A stretch of DNA of 64,000 nucleotides from Moraxella oculi (GCF_023336735.1 NZ_JAMBAQ010000003.1:1-64000), one strand, 5' to 3'. Counted from the stretch's first letter, positions 16,144 to 25,656 are shown. Made by a program: numbers and translations. The notes: generated by a model from the sequence alone, not told the origin.

Positions 16144-17694
16144 TCAGTGATGTTTTAGCTGGCGTGGTCGAAATCCTGTGGCGAGCAAGGCGATGGCATA
16201 TACTGTTGCACCAAATACGCAGATGCCAATGAGTGCGATGAGCCGTAGCCATTGAGTGCTGTCGGCTGGGTAGTATGGTAGTATTAGATATAAAGACATC
16301 ACCATCACAAGGCTGGATATGCCAAACTGCACGCCCATTTTTTTCCAATGACTGCCCAAACGAAAGATTTTTCTTTTGTGTAAAAAATAGTACAGCAATC
16401 CAGCATTGACAAAACTGGCAGCAGTCGTTGCCAATGCCAGGCCGCCATGTAAGGGCAGTTGCAACAAATGAAACGCACCAATGAATACAACGCTAAAAAT
16501 CATGTTGGCAAAGACGGCCACAATGCCGATCTTGACAGGGGTTTTGGTGTCTTGTTCGGCAAAGAATGCAGGGGCGAATATCTTGATTAGCATGAATCCT
16601 AAAATGCCGCCGCACAAAGCTTTTAAAGCCAGTCCACTCATCAAGGCATCGTGTTGCGTGAATTCTCCACGCACAAATAAAGCGTTCATCAACACATCTG
16701 ACAGCATGAACATCGCCAAAGATGCTGGCAGTCCCACCAAAATAATGAGTTTCATGGCCCAATCTAGGGTTTTTTTGAATGCTTCTTCATCTGCCTTAGC
16801 ACGGCTTGATGATAAGCTTGGTAGAATGACCGTGCCAATTGCTACGCCTATCAAGCCTAATGGCAACTCACTCAAACGCTCTGCTGCATATAACCATGAT
16901 ACCGAACCACCAATCATCAGTGAGGCAAATACGGTATTTAAGAGCAAATTGATTTGGGTAACTGACACGCCGAAGATGGCAGGCAGCATGAGTGTTAAAA
17001 TGCGTTTTACGCCTTCATGTTTGATGTCAAATTTGGGGGCGATCAGCAGTTTTTGTTGCCAAAGTTGTGGCATTTGAATGATCATTTGTAACACACCAGA
17101 GATGGCAACGGCATAACCAAGCACCATGATTGGTGTGTTAAACATCGGAGCGAATAATAACGCACCTATGATCATGCAGGCATTTAAAAGTACTGGTGCG
17201 AAAGCAGGTGCGGCAAATCGTCCATAACTTTGTAAAATGCTCCCAAAAAAGGCCGTCATTGAGATGAATAGCAGGTAAGGGAAAGTGAGACGAAGCAGAT
17301 CGGTTGCTATGACGAATTTGGCTTCATCGCCATAAAATCCAGGGGCGAATATCCTGATGACCCAAGGGGATGCAATGATGATGGCGACAGTCAAGAGGAG
17401 TAGTATGCCACTAAGTACGCCTGAGACTCGACTGATGAGTAACTGCACTTCATCAAGAGTACGCTTTTCTTTGTATTCAGATAAAATGGGTACGAATGCT
17501 TGGCTAAATGCACCTTCTGCAAATAATCTTCTTAAAAAATTCGGGATTTTGAACGCCACTAAAAAAGCGTCCATTAAGCCACCTGCACCGAATACACTCA
17601 TCAAGACCATGTCTCGTACTAAGCCTAAAATACGAGACAGCATCGTCATGGAGCTGACGATCATTGTGGAGCGAAAAAGACGAGATTTTGCCAT
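16144..17694 (-). CDS. murJ: Lipid II flippase MurJ
   Basis: This 516-residue inner-membrane protein of the MOP superfamily has 14 hydrophobic segments. It opens with STMIVSSMTMLSRILGLVRD and has DAFLVAFKIPNFLRRLFAEG (about 43-62), the signature of MurJ/MviN, which flips undecaprenyl-linked peptidoglycan precursor across the membrane. The length is normal. The upstream minus-strand gene is ampD, so two cell-wall genes are adjacent. Confidence 0.93.
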   Translation of the reverse strand: MAKSRLFRSTMIVSSMTMLSRILGLVRDMVLMSVFGAGGLMDAFLVAFKIPNFLRRLFAEGAFSQAFVPILSEYKEKRTLDEVQLLISRVSGVLSGILLLLTVAIIIASPWVIRIFAPGFYGDEAKFVIATDLLRLTFPYLLFISMTAFFGSILQSYGRFAAPAFAPVLLNACMIIGALLFAPMFNTPIMVLGYAVAISGVLQMIIQMPQLWQQKLLIAPKFDIKHEGVKRILTLMLPAIFGVSVTQINLLLNTVFASLMIGGSVSWLYAAERLSELPLGLIGVAIGTVILPSLSSSRAKADEEAFKKTLDWAMKLIILVGLPASLAMFMLSDVLMNALFVRGEFTQHDALMSGLALKALCGGILGFMLIKIFAPAFFAEQDTKTPVKIGIVAVFANMIFSVVFIGAFHLLQLPLHGGLALATTAASFVNAGLLYYFLHKRKIFRLGSHWKKMGVQFGISSLVMVMSLYLILPYYPADSTQWLRLIALIGICVFGATVYAIALLATGFRPRQLKHH

Positions 17695-17846
17695 AATATC
17701 TTTAACATTCTATTTGATGTCTTTAAAAGTGATTATTTTACTTGTTTTTGGTATTTTTTGCTAAGTAAATTGCTGACTGGCTGATTGCTTTTAAGGCACT
17801 TTTAATCACCTCAATGAGATTTTATAAAGATAATTGCGACAAAAAC

Positions 17847-18431
17847 CTAATCAAGCTCATCGATCATTGCCCTTAATCTAACCCAGTCAAAGAAGTTGCC
17901 AGGGTCGGTTTTGCGTTGTGGGGCGATGTCGCTATGCCCCATCAGATGTCGTTTGGTGTTGGGATAGGCTTGGTAGATGGCTTGAATGACTTGGGCAAGG
18001 GTCATATACTGGCTGTCTGTAAAGGGCGAAAAATCATCACCTTCAAGCTCAATGCCGATGGTAAAGTCGTTACAGTTGGTGCGTCCTAAATAGGTGGATG
18101 TGCCTGCATGCCATGCTCGCTCATTAAAATTGACGAATTGCGTTACCAATCCATCTCTTTCAATGAATAAATGTGCTGAAACTTGCATGGTGTGAATGGT
18201 GGAAAAATACGGATGGTCATATGCGTTTAACTGATTTTGAAAAAAAGCCTTGACAAAGTGCGTGCCATGTTGATCGGTCTGACCAAACTGAGATGGTGGT
18301 AGGCTGATGTTATGAATGACGATGCCATGAATGGTTGGTTGATCATGCTTAATGGGTCGTGCGTTAAAGTTGGGTGATGGTAAAAAGGCTGCACCTTGTA
18401 AAATACCATCTTTAATGTGAAAATCACTCAT
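17847..18431 (-). CDS. ampD: 1,6-anhydro-N-acetylmuramyl-L-alanine amidase AmpD
   Basis: This 194-residue cytoplasmic zinc amidase (amidase_2) cleaves anhydromuropeptides during cell-wall recycling. Zinc-ligand regions are visible as GIVIHNISLPP (His about 36), RAWHAGTS (about 108) and HSDIAPQRKTDPG (about 165-177). The region between holds the AmpD-type IELEGDDFSPFT (about 134-145). There is no signal peptide, separating it from AmiD. In relatives loss of AmpD raises inducible beta-lactamase, but no ampC or ampR is present here. Confidence 0.92.
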   Translation of the reverse strand: MSDFHIKDGILQGAAFLPSPNFNARPIKHDQPTIHGIVIHNISLPPSQFGQTDQHGTHFVKAFFQNQLNAYDHPYFSTIHTMQVSAHLFIERDGLVTQFVNFNERAWHAGTSTYLGRTNCNDFTIGIELEGDDFSPFTDSQYMTLAQVIQAIYQAYPNTKRHLMGHSDIAPQRKTDPGNFFDWVRLRAMIDELD

Positions 18432-18474
18432 GCTAATGATATACTAAAAAATAACACTTCATTTTAGCAAAATT

Positions 18475-20271
18475 ATGATGAATTCCAAACGATTTTCTTG
18501 GGTTTTGTACCCATTTTTGGCATTGTCAGCCACCCCTGTGATTACCAATGCTGATGTCCGTGATGATGATCATCTGCAAGCATCATATCCGACCATGCCT
18601 TTTTTGCTGGGTAATGAGCAAGTAGCGGAATTAAGTCGGCATGTGCTTTGGCGACGACTGTTACTGTTGTCAGATGATGGCAAATCCAACAACAAAACAC
18701 AAGGCTTGATTGAGAGTGGGTTTTTTCTATCCAATACTAAGAATATCAATCCAAAAAATGAATTGATCGCCATGCTTTCTGCCATTGAAAGTCGTGATGA
18801 GGCAGTGCTGTGTCGATTTCCTGCACGCGTGCATTTTTTGAAAGATGAGCTAAAAAAGTATGGCGTTTTGCTTGATGTGTCTGATGATGATTGTGCGGAT
18901 TTTCGTGCATGGGCAAGCAATATCAATGCCAAAAGCTTATCTTTAGTATTTGCTGAGGAGCATGGTAATAATTTGGCGGCGGCGTTTGCACATACTTTCA
19001 TGCGTATTGACAGTCGTGATGATGATGCGTCGGGGCGATTTGCCACAGCGATGAACTATACTGTCGATATCAACCGAGATGATGGCGTGCTGTCTGCGGC
19101 GATCAAACCCCTTGTGGGTGGGTATGCGGGAGTCATGGAGATTTTGCCTTATCAGCATAAGGCGAATGACTATCTGATTAAAGATGAGCGAGACCTTTGG
19201 GAATATCGCCTGGATTTGACAAAGGTGCAGATTGATCAAATCATGCGACATATTTGGGAAGTGCGTCACTTGGTGCGTCCTTATTATTTGACAAAAGATA
19301 ACTGTGCAACAGAAATCGTGCGTTTGGTTGATGTGGTGCGTGCGGATAAGGCTTTGTTTAAAAGGCTTGGGGCGATCACGACGCCAGCACAGGTTGCCCA
19401 GTTGCTTGATGACGAGCATGTCATCACTCAAACTCACTATCATCCGTCTAACTCTACCAAGCGTCAGTTCATCATCAATAACGGCAATGCGTTTGATGTG
19501 GCGAATATTAAACCAAACGACAACAATCCCATCATGGCCAGCCCAATGCGTCGCTTTGGTGTGGCAATATCTTATGATGGTCATCATGGGATTGCTCATC
19601 ACGCCAGCTTTCGCATGGGTTATCAAGGCTGGCTGGATAATCCTGCGGGGGTGCGTAAGTTTCATGAAATCATCTTGCCATCTTTTGACATCAAGTATCA
19701 AGACGGAATACTTAAACTGCATGACTTGATCGTTTTTAAAGCCACCGCCCTAAACCCTGCAAACACTGCCAAGGCTTACCCAGATGGTAAGAGTCATAAA
19801 AAAGCCCCAGCGATACAAGCATACTTGGGGGTGAATGAGGTAAGTGATGCGTCAGATGCCAATAACCATCAGCATACTGTGCTAAATGCTCATATGCAAA
19901 AAGGCAGGTCGTGGGCGATTGGGAAGGGTCGGATACAAACAGGGGATATGCCAGACACTGTATGTTATGTGCTTGGTGGACCAAGTATCCAGCTTGGTAA
20001 GTTAAATCAGGGATATCGAGCAGGTGTGAGAACAGCCCTGGGATGCGTCCATCACCATACCGACAGGTTGCGTATCATGGGTGAGTTGGTCGTGCCATAT
20101 TGGTATCATAAAGATGATGTTGGACGCTCAGCCTATGTGCAACCAAGTCTTGATGTGGGGGTGCAATACGACTTTGATCGTCATCATGCAGTCAGATTTA
20201 AAGGCGTGGTTCAAAAAAACTACGGTATGACAGATCATCAAGCTCGACTTGAATGGCTTGAGTATTTTTAG
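18475..20271 (+). CDS. DUF4105 (Lnb-type) periplasmic protein with C-terminal barrel-like domain
   Basis: This 598-residue protein begins with a signal peptide (about 1-26, ending near TNADV). The middle carries DUF4105 hallmarks: AAAFAHTFMRID (about 168-179), AMNYTVDI, IKPLVGGYAGVMEILPY (about 214-230), DERDLWEYRLDL (about 238-249), HIWEVR and NCATEIV (about 281-287), a pattern thought to contain catalytic His/Cys. The last 200 residues alternate in polarity like outer-membrane strands and end in Phe. Family members are proposed outer-envelope hydrolases; the true reaction is unknown. The gene diverges from ampD with only 43 bases between. Confidence 0.7.
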   Translation: MMNSKRFSWVLYPFLALSATPVITNADVRDDDHLQASYPTMPFLLGNEQVAELSRHVLWRRLLLLSDDGKSNNKTQGLIESGFFLSNTKNINPKNELIAMLSAIESRDEAVLCRFPARVHFLKDELKKYGVLLDVSDDDCADFRAWASNINAKSLSLVFAEEHGNNLAAAFAHTFMRIDSRDDDASGRFATAMNYTVDINRDDGVLSAAIKPLVGGYAGVMEILPYQHKANDYLIKDERDLWEYRLDLTKVQIDQIMRHIWEVRHLVRPYYLTKDNCATEIVRLVDVVRADKALFKRLGAITTPAQVAQLLDDEHVITQTHYHPSNSTKRQFIINNGNAFDVANIKPNDNNPIMASPMRRFGVAISYDGHHGIAHHASFRMGYQGWLDNPAGVRKFHEIILPSFDIKYQDGILKLHDLIVFKATALNPANTAKAYPDGKSHKKAPAIQAYLGVNEVSDASDANNHQHTVLNAHMQKGRSWAIGKGRIQTGDMPDTVCYVLGGPSIQLGKLNQGYRAGVRTALGCVHHHTDRLRIMGELVVPYWYHKDDVGRSAYVQPSLDVGVQYDFDRHHAVRFKGVVQKNYGMTDHQARLEWLEYF

Positions 20272-20322
20272 TGTTTTTTGAAGTTTTGATGACCTGAAAT
20301 GAATGATGCCTTAGGAGAAATT

Positions 20323-21174
20323 ATGGTTAACTATCTCATCATCGGTCAAGGTAGCATTGGCAAGGAGGTTACCAAACAAATATCACGCCATCATCATGTG
20401 GTGGGGCTATCTCGTACGACCAAGTGCTATGATGGCGTGATGAATGCGGTGCATTGGCAGATGGATGCACTTGATTTAAAACCGACGGATTTGCAGGACT
20501 TTACACATATTGCGGTGATTGTTACTCCAAGTGCCATCACAGATAGGGTTAAGGCGTATCAAGACAGCTATTTGGCAATTTGTCAGCATCTGGCTGGCAT
20601 GTCTGGGGCATTGGTTAATTTGCGACGCATTTTGTTCGTTTCATCAACTTCGGTCTACTCTGAGCAAAGTGGAGAGTTGGTTGATGAACATACCATGCCC
20701 AATCCCCTATCACCCACTGCCAAAGTGTTGCTAGAAGCGGAAAATGCCATCGTACACGCTTTTACTGATCAAGCTGTCATCGTTCGCCCAAGTGGCATTT
20801 ATGGGATTGATCGTCTGCGAATGATTCGCTCCGCACAGTCTGCCCATGATGAGGGTGTGCCTAGATGTCATCATACCAATCGCATCATGGATACAGATTT
20901 GGTGGCGGTTTTGGTGCATATCTTGCTCTGTGATGTGCCAAAGCCTTTGTATTTGGCGACGGACCATTGTCCTGCTAGCAGTTATGATGTGCTTAGATAT
21001 CTTTGTGGTAAAATGCAAATTTTACCGCCAAAAGTGATTGATGAGCCAGTGTCTGGAAAGCAAATCATTTCGAACCTACCAAAAGATTGGTTGGAATTTG
21101 ATGATTATCAAAAAGGTTATGCGTTTATCTTGCAAAAGCTTAATTTGATCGGATTTGACGATGTTCATGGGTGA
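20323..21174 (+). CDS. NAD(P)-binding SDR-type epimerase/dehydratase-like protein
   Basis: This 283-residue protein has an N-terminal Rossmann motif (YLIIGQGSIGKEVTKQI), a strand-loop VSSTSVYSEQSGE (about 111-123) and VIRPSGIYG (about 158-166), as in extended SDR proteins similar to E. coli YeeZ. The canonical YxxxK is replaced by a region ending SPTAKVLLEAE, so catalytic competence is uncertain. The longest frame starts at 20299; ATG 20323 was chosen because TTAGGAGAAATT directly precedes it. The substrate is unknown. Confidence 0.65.
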   Translation: MVNYLIIGQGSIGKEVTKQISRHHHVVGLSRTTKCYDGVMNAVHWQMDALDLKPTDLQDFTHIAVIVTPSAITDRVKAYQDSYLAICQHLAGMSGALVNLRRILFVSSTSVYSEQSGELVDEHTMPNPLSPTAKVLLEAENAIVHAFTDQAVIVRPSGIYGIDRLRMIRSAQSAHDEGVPRCHHTNRIMDTDLVAVLVHILLCDVPKPLYLATDHCPASSYDVLRYLCGKMQILPPKVIDEPVSGKQIISNLPKDWLEFDDYQKGYAFILQKLNLIGFDDVHG

Positions 21175-21358
21175 TTTTTATTCATTGAATCAAGAGTTTT
21201 GGCTGGAGTTGTTTTTTAGATGTCTATTCTTAACAGCTTTTTGTTCAGTTTTGCCAAATCTCATGAAAATTAAGAGAAATTATGGCATAATAAACAATCT
21301 AAAAAACAATGGTGGTTATCTTACCACGGTGCCAAATTGGCTAATATTAGGAGAGATT

Positions 21359-21634
21359 ATGAAAATTAAGTTTGTAGCAACAATCATGGTAATGGCGGTA
21401 TTGTCGGCATGTGGTAAACATGAAGGAGTGCATGCGGTAGATAAGCTTAAAGAAGCAGAAGAAGCTGCCTTGGCAAAAGCACCTAAAGCTGAGGAGGTGA
21501 TATTTGATGATCATGGTCAGCCGACTTTCGCTGAGACATCAGGTGCTGGGGCAAACACATCGGCGACTAATGACGCCCCAAAGACTGATGCTGATGCGAC
21601 CGCCACAGAAGATAAAGAAGCTAAAGCAAAATAG
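21359..21634 (+). CDS. Small acidic lipoprotein
   Basis: This 91-residue product has a lipoprotein signal: MKIKFVATIMVMAVLSACGK, with lipobox LSAC and Cys18. The mature part is Ala/Glu/Lys/Asp/Thr-rich and low in complexity. The longer frame from 21155 is rejected because ATG 21359 has TAGGAGAG upstream and starts exactly at a signal peptide. A GCATAAT -10-like element lies near 21283-21289. The function is not recognised. Confidence 0.7.
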   Translation: MKIKFVATIMVMAVLSACGKHEGVHAVDKLKEAEEAALAKAPKAEEVIFDDHGQPTFAETSGAGANTSATNDAPKTDADATATEDKEAKAK

Positions 21635-22080
21635 TTCACACAGCTCGGTGCTTTATTCTTTATTGCCTCATATCTACCGCTGAAATTTGGTGGGTATGAG
21701 GTCATTAAATAACCATCTTGGATGTAGATGCCATTTGCTATGGTGTGTTTTGCCACACCATGATTCCATGAGTGATAAGCGTATCTTCTCAACCGCTCAA
21801 CAATGAAATTTTATCCATGACTTGGCATGCAAGTTGAGAAAAATTTTTAAAAGTTTTTGTATTTTTATGCCTACTTGCTAATGGGTGGATTGAATTATGT
21901 TTTTATATCATGTATAATAGACCACTTACTTTAGGTTGATTGTTGAGATTTTCTAAGGTAAGTAGCCGCAATGCGGATTTTTGTTTCCGATTTGAGCTGA
22001 TGCCCACGCCCAAGACCGTGATGCTATATAATATAATACAGCCTAATCGATGCCGACTTGTCTTGTATTTAGGAGTGATT
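21635..22080. other. Intergenic region upstream of rpsU
   Basis: About 450 bases without a supported gene. A small GC hairpin CCGCA-A-TGCGG followed by TTTTTG lies at about 21967-21982. Two overlapping TATAAT elements at 22027-22037 are the likely -10 region for rpsU; no clear -35 was identified. Open frames on either strand here lack ribosome sites. Confidence 0.4.
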
Positions 22081-22296
22081 ATGCCTTCTGTTAAGGTAAA
22101 AGAAAATGAACCGGTAGACATCGCAATTCGCCGCTTTAAGCGTGCGTGTGAGAAAGCTGGTGTTTTGGCCGATGTTCGTAAAAAAGAATTTTTTGAAAAA
22201 CCAACACAAGAGCGTAAGCGTAAAAAAGCTGCCGCTGTCAAGCGCTATAAGAAAAAAGTATGGCGTGAGCAAGTGCGTACTGTACGCAAGTACTGA
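22081..22296 (+). CDS. rpsU: 30S ribosomal protein S21
   Basis: This 71-residue very basic protein begins [20 protein letters not shown] and ends with the Arg/Lys-rich tail typical of S21, which helps the 30S subunit pair with mRNA Shine-Dalgarno sequences. ATG 22081 has TAGGAGTG upstream, so the longer frame from 21940 is not used. It is single-copy and monocistronic here, not linked to dnaG or rpoD. Confidence 0.97.
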   Translation: MPSVKVKENEPVDIAIRRFKRACEKAGVLADVRKKEFFEKPTQERKRKKAAAVKRYKKKVWREQVRTVRKY

Positions 22297-22309
22297 TCCA
22301 TAGTGGCTC

Positions 22310-22348
22310 TAAAAAGATCTCAAATTCTTTTATTTGGGATCTTTTTTA
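22310..22348 (+). terminator. Terminator of rpsU
   Basis: AAAAAGATCTCAAAT and ATTTGGGATCTTTTTT form a long stem around TCTTTT, ending in a T-run. It begins about 15 bases after the rpsU stop. Confidence 0.8.
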
Positions 22349-22371
22349 TGGGTTTTTGATTTTAATAAATA

Positions 22372-22399
22372 AAAAACTGCCATAAGGCAGTTTTTTATC
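22372..22399 (-). terminator. Terminator of the minus-strand lipoprotein gene
   Basis: AAAAAACTGCC and GGCAGTTTTTT form a short-loop stem (loop ATAA) ending in T-runs in both directions, placed after the minus-strand gene that ends at 22420. Confidence 0.7.
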
Positions 22400-22419
22400 G
22401 GCTGTGCAATTCATCGCTT

Positions 22420-22692
22420 TTATTTTTGAGCCTTATTCAGTTCGTCATGTTTGGTGATTGATGTATTGCTTGGACGCTGTGCACCCTCTGCTTGGGTTTT
22501 TTTCATATCAACAAGTGCGGCATCAGCCTTGACTTGTGCATCATATTCCAAGCCTTCGCCAGCTGGATATTCAGTGCTTTGTGATAAAGAAAAATTGCTT
22601 TGCTTGTAGAAGATTTTGTCTGATGCTTTGGTCATGGCGTTACAGCCAGTCAGAGCAATGGCAGCGATGACGATTGGAGCGATGATTTTCAT
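22420..22692 (-). CDS. Small lipoprotein of unknown function
   Basis: This 90-residue product has a lipoprotein signal, MKIIAPIVIAAIALTGCN, with lipobox LTGC. The mature part is polar and contains YPAGEGLEYDAQVKADAALV. The upstream ATG at 22713 is in frame, but AGGAAAA precedes the start at 22692 and the signal begins there. The gene ends at a strong hairpin. No family was recognised; it looks like a small conserved Moraxellaceae envelope lipoprotein. Confidence 0.65.
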   Translation of the reverse strand: MKIIAPIVIAAIALTGCNAMTKASDKIFYKQSNFSLSQSTEYPAGEGLEYDAQVKADAALVDMKKTQAEGAQRPSNTSITKHDELNKAQK

Positions 22693-23024
22693 GAGGGTTT
22701 TCCTAATAAACAAGTCAATGATGAAAAAAAACTGTGATTTGAACTAATTATAGCAAATAATTAAGCTATGGAGAATTATTAAGATACACTTTTAATACAA
22801 AAATGACAAAAAGATGTATCCGTCGAGAGTCTTTGGGGTTGAGAAGTGTGCTGCGTCGGTCTTGATGGTGCTTTTGAGATTGGCTAAGATCGGGGGTGAT
22901 ATTGACCTGTTGATGGGTAAAATTTCACTACAAATCCTTAAAAAAATTAGGTATATTATACTTACCCATCTAGGAATTTTTAGTGCGGTTGATGCCAACC
23001 GCTTGTTTAAAAGACGAGGTAATC

Positions 23025-23501
23025 ATGAAATACCCAGTTAGGCAATTTTTTCTGTCATTCATTGCGGCATCATCTGTGGGGATCACTGCTTGCGGTACTG
23101 ACGAACAGTCGGTCAAGCAAAGTGAGCCTGCATCTTACCCAAAGCAATCTGCTGATGAGAAAGCAAAAGTAGTTCAGCCACCAGTGCATGCAGACACCAG
23201 TGCTAATGTCAGTAATCCTGATAGCGAACCAACCATTAAGGTTGCGTCTGGATCATTGTCTGTTCAAGAAGGTAAAAAGCGTTATGAACAAACTTGCAAA
23301 GTTTGTCATGATCAAGGTCTGCTAGATGCCCCCAAACTCAGTGATAAAGCAGCATGGGCAAGACGCTTAGATAAGGGCGTTGAGGTTTTATATCAGCATG
23401 CAGCTAAGGGATTTAATAAGATGCCCGCCCAAGCCGTTGGCACCGTATCAGAAGAAGAGGTGCATGCGGCAGTGGATTATATGATTGAACAAATCAAATG
23501 A
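23025..23501 (+). CDS. c-type cytochrome lipoprotein (cytochrome c5-like)
   Basis: This 158-residue protein has a signal ending in lipobox ITAC, a Pro/Asp/Ser-rich linker of about 50 residues and a C-terminal haem domain with CKVCH (about 97-101) and a methionine-ligand region KGFNKMPAQAVGTVSEEEVHAAVDYM. The domain resembles cytochrome c5. Anchored by lipid to the envelope, it could carry electrons between respiratory complexes such as bc1 and oxidases. ATG 23025 was selected over 22983 because it starts the signal and has GAGGTAATC upstream. Confidence 0.8.
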   Translation: MKYPVRQFFLSFIAASSVGITACGTDEQSVKQSEPASYPKQSADEKAKVVQPPVHADTSANVSNPDSEPTIKVASGSLSVQEGKKRYEQTCKVCHDQGLLDAPKLSDKAAWARRLDKGVEVLYQHAAKGFNKMPAQAVGTVSEEEVHAAVDYMIEQIK

Positions 23502-23556
23502 TGGGCATCAAAAAAAGCTAACAATTTAGGTATGTTAAATCAGGTTGAATATGCGT

Positions 23557-24810
23557 TTATAAGGCATCAGCACATTCAACCTGCATGATGTACTCGTCTA
23601 ACAGCTCAAACAATCGCTTAATTTCATGCTCATTGGTATAATGCAAAAATCCCACACGCAAAAATCCGCATTCCAACAAACCCAAATGGCGAACGACATC
23701 TAAAGCGTAGAAATTTCCTGATGGTAGGGCGATATTTTTTTCACCAAGCCATTGAGAAATCTTAGTGGGTGAGAGGATTTGTTGATCTTTGACTAGGTTG
23801 AAAGCGAATGTTGGTGTTCGGTTGGTGCTGTCATTTTTTCCATAAAGCTTGATATAATCACGCGCATTGGCGTCAGATAAAAATATTTCGCTAAGTGAGC
23901 GTTCGTGATTTTGAACTTTATCATACGCCTGTGCCAATCGTGTTGACAAACAGTCGCCTTCATCTGCAAGACTTGCCCAATATTCCATCAAGGCAATGAA
24001 TGCTGCTTGACCTTCAAAAGACTGTGTGCCTTGTTCAAAGGCGAATGGGCGTACTTGTGTGGCAGGTTCGACTTTATAAGCGGGCAGTTCAAGCACGCGT
24101 TTTGAGGCATATGCCATGCCAAGATGAGCACCACCCAGTTTATAGCTTGAGGCGAATAGCAAGTCGCAATTTAGCTGTGTTGCGTCAATTTTTTCATGCA
24201 CGATGGCATGCACAGCATCAATGGCAACATGGGCGTTCACGGAATTAGCTCGCTCAATGATGGGCTTGATGTCGGTGCGTGTGCCAAGCACATTTGATGC
24301 CAAAGAAACCGCCACCAAGCGAGTGCGTTCGTCAACGAGTTGTTCTAGGCAGCTTAAATCCAAGGCATCGCCACAAGCATTCAATGGAATGTGTCTGACT
24401 TCTACGCCTTTATCTTGAGCGGCAGTTTGCCATGATGACACATTGGAAAAATGGTCAATCTGACTGACGACGATGTTATCACCTACCTGCCAGGTCTGTG
24501 CCAATACTCGTGAGAATTGAAACATAAGGCTTGTGGCGTTCAGTCCAAAGACAACTTGTTCTGCTTCACACCCAAGCCATAGACCTGCCATTTCACGCGC
24601 TTTCGTATTGATGGCGGTGGTGTACCTGCCTGCATGGGCAAAGCCACCCATGTTACTGTGGTGCTTGCCTAAATAATCACTCATGGCATCAGTAACCATT
24701 TTGGGTACTTGACTGCCACCAGGACCATCAAAAAAAATGGGTAATTGACCTGAATCATCTGGGCAGTCAAAAGCCAAAAAATGCTGGCGAATACGGTGTG
24801 TGTCGTACAT
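23557..24810 (-). CDS. Cysteine desulfurase-like class V aminotransferase (TIGR01976 type)
   Basis: This 417-residue PLP enzyme of fold type I has an FFDGPGGSQVP N-terminal loop (about 26-36), DAVHAIVHEK (about 198-207) with the PLP-contacting Asp, and the lysine in SSYKLGGAHLGM (about 216-227). It matches the VC1184-like branch of class V aminotransferases named cysteine desulfurase-like. No conserved catalytic Cys loop is evident, so IscS/SufS activity is doubtful. AAGGACATCTC precedes the ATG. It is 52 bases downstream of a 2-oxoglutarate dioxygenase gene on the same strand and may act with it. Confidence 0.75.
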   Translation of the reverse strand: MYDTHRIRQHFLAFDCPDDSGQLPIFFDGPGGSQVPKMVTDAMSDYLGKHHSNMGGFAHAGRYTTAINTKAREMAGLWLGCEAEQVVFGLNATSLMFQFSRVLAQTWQVGDNIVVSQIDHFSNVSSWQTAAQDKGVEVRHIPLNACGDALDLSCLEQLVDERTRLVAVSLASNVLGTRTDIKPIIERANSVNAHVAIDAVHAIVHEKIDATQLNCDLLFASSYKLGGAHLGMAYASKRVLELPAYKVEPATQVRPFAFEQGTQSFEGQAAFIALMEYWASLADEGDCLSTRLAQAYDKVQNHERSLSEIFLSDANARDYIKLYGKNDSTNRTPTFAFNLVKDQQILSPTKISQWLGEKNIALPSGNFYALDVVRHLGLLECGFLRVGFLHYTNEHEIKRLFELLDEYIMQVECADAL

Positions 24811-24862
24811 GAGATGTCCTTAAGTTGGTAAAAAGGGGGTTGTCATTGATGGTAAGGAATGA

Positions 24863-25501
24863 TTAGGACGATAAGCTTGCTGTAAGCACAAACAAATCCC
24901 AATGCCCTGATTGCTTGTCGGCGATTAAATCGGTACCATAATGCCAAAGTTTGTCATCATCCATGACGCAATACGCACCCATCTTACTCGGTATTGTGGT
25001 GATGAGTGTTTTTTTGTCATTGGCTTTGTAAACACATAAATCACCACCTTGTGCATCGGCAAGATTGATGGTAAACATACCAATGCGATCATAGCCGTCT
25101 TGATGTATGCCCTCTGGTGTGGTAACGGTCGGTGTGGTGGGGTCTTTGGCGACGACACGGATTTGGTGTATTTCAATGGTGGCAGAGTCTGGGAGTTCGC
25201 CTTTTTTGGCGAAAGTATCTACGATGGTTAAAAACCCTTTACTTTGTAGCAGCTCATCACTAAGATCATCGTACTGACGGACAACGCCTCCTTGGAACTT
25301 ATTGAATTCTTCACTTTGTACGAACTGACTGCCTCGTAATAAAGCGATTTCTTTGGTGTGTTTGTCATAGATGATTTTGGAATAGCGACGCAAACGATAA
25401 CTGCCATCTTTATATAGATTGGGCGTTAAGGTGTCAAAGTCTTTACATAAAGGGGAGATGATTTCGGTAGGTAAATTGCCTACTTGCAGTAGAGCGGTCA
25501 T
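24863..25501 (-). CDS. 2-oxoglutarate/Fe(II)-dependent dioxygenase family protein
   Basis: This 212-residue protein resembles the 2OG-Fe dioxygenase family PF10014, which includes free amino acid hydroxylases such as isoleucine 4-hydroxylase. The iron-binding HxD is in PEGIHQDGYDRIG (about 130-142), the distal His likely in DDKLWHYGTDLI (about 185), and family motifs IEIHQIRVVA and GGDLCVYKAN are present. AAGGAAATCAT precedes the ATG. Pairing with a PLP enzyme suggests hydroxylation of an amino acid followed by PLP chemistry, which is inference. Confidence 0.72.
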   Translation of the reverse strand: MTALLQVGNLPTEIISPLCKDFDTLTPNLYKDGSYRLRRYSKIIYDKHTKEIALLRGSQFVQSEEFNKFQGGVVRQYDDLSDELLQSKGFLTIVDTFAKKGELPDSATIEIHQIRVVAKDPTTPTVTTPEGIHQDGYDRIGMFTINLADAQGGDLCVYKANDKKTLITTIPSKMGAYCVMDDDKLWHYGTDLIADKQSGHWDLFVLTASLSS

Positions 25502-25629
25502 ATGATTTCCTTGTCAGTTGTATTGGTTGCATTCAACAATCAACTTAATGAATTTGATGAATGGATTGTTAATATATCAAAAAATTTTTTTTCCTACAAA
25601 TAAAATTTATTTATCAATTGATGAATAAT

Positions 25630-25656
25630 AAAAGCCAAGCGAATTGCCTGGCTTTT
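25630..25656 (-). terminator. Terminator of the ETF-quinone oxidoreductase gene
   Basis: AAAAGCCA and TGGCTTTT pair around an 11-base loop, just downstream of the minus-strand gene ending at 25679. Confidence 0.65.

Noticed and set aside
22814-23041. 75-codon plus-strand frame ahead of the cytochrome c gene
   Set aside because: It overlaps the cytochrome c start in another frame, lacks a ribosome site, and looks like non-coding AT-rich sequence.
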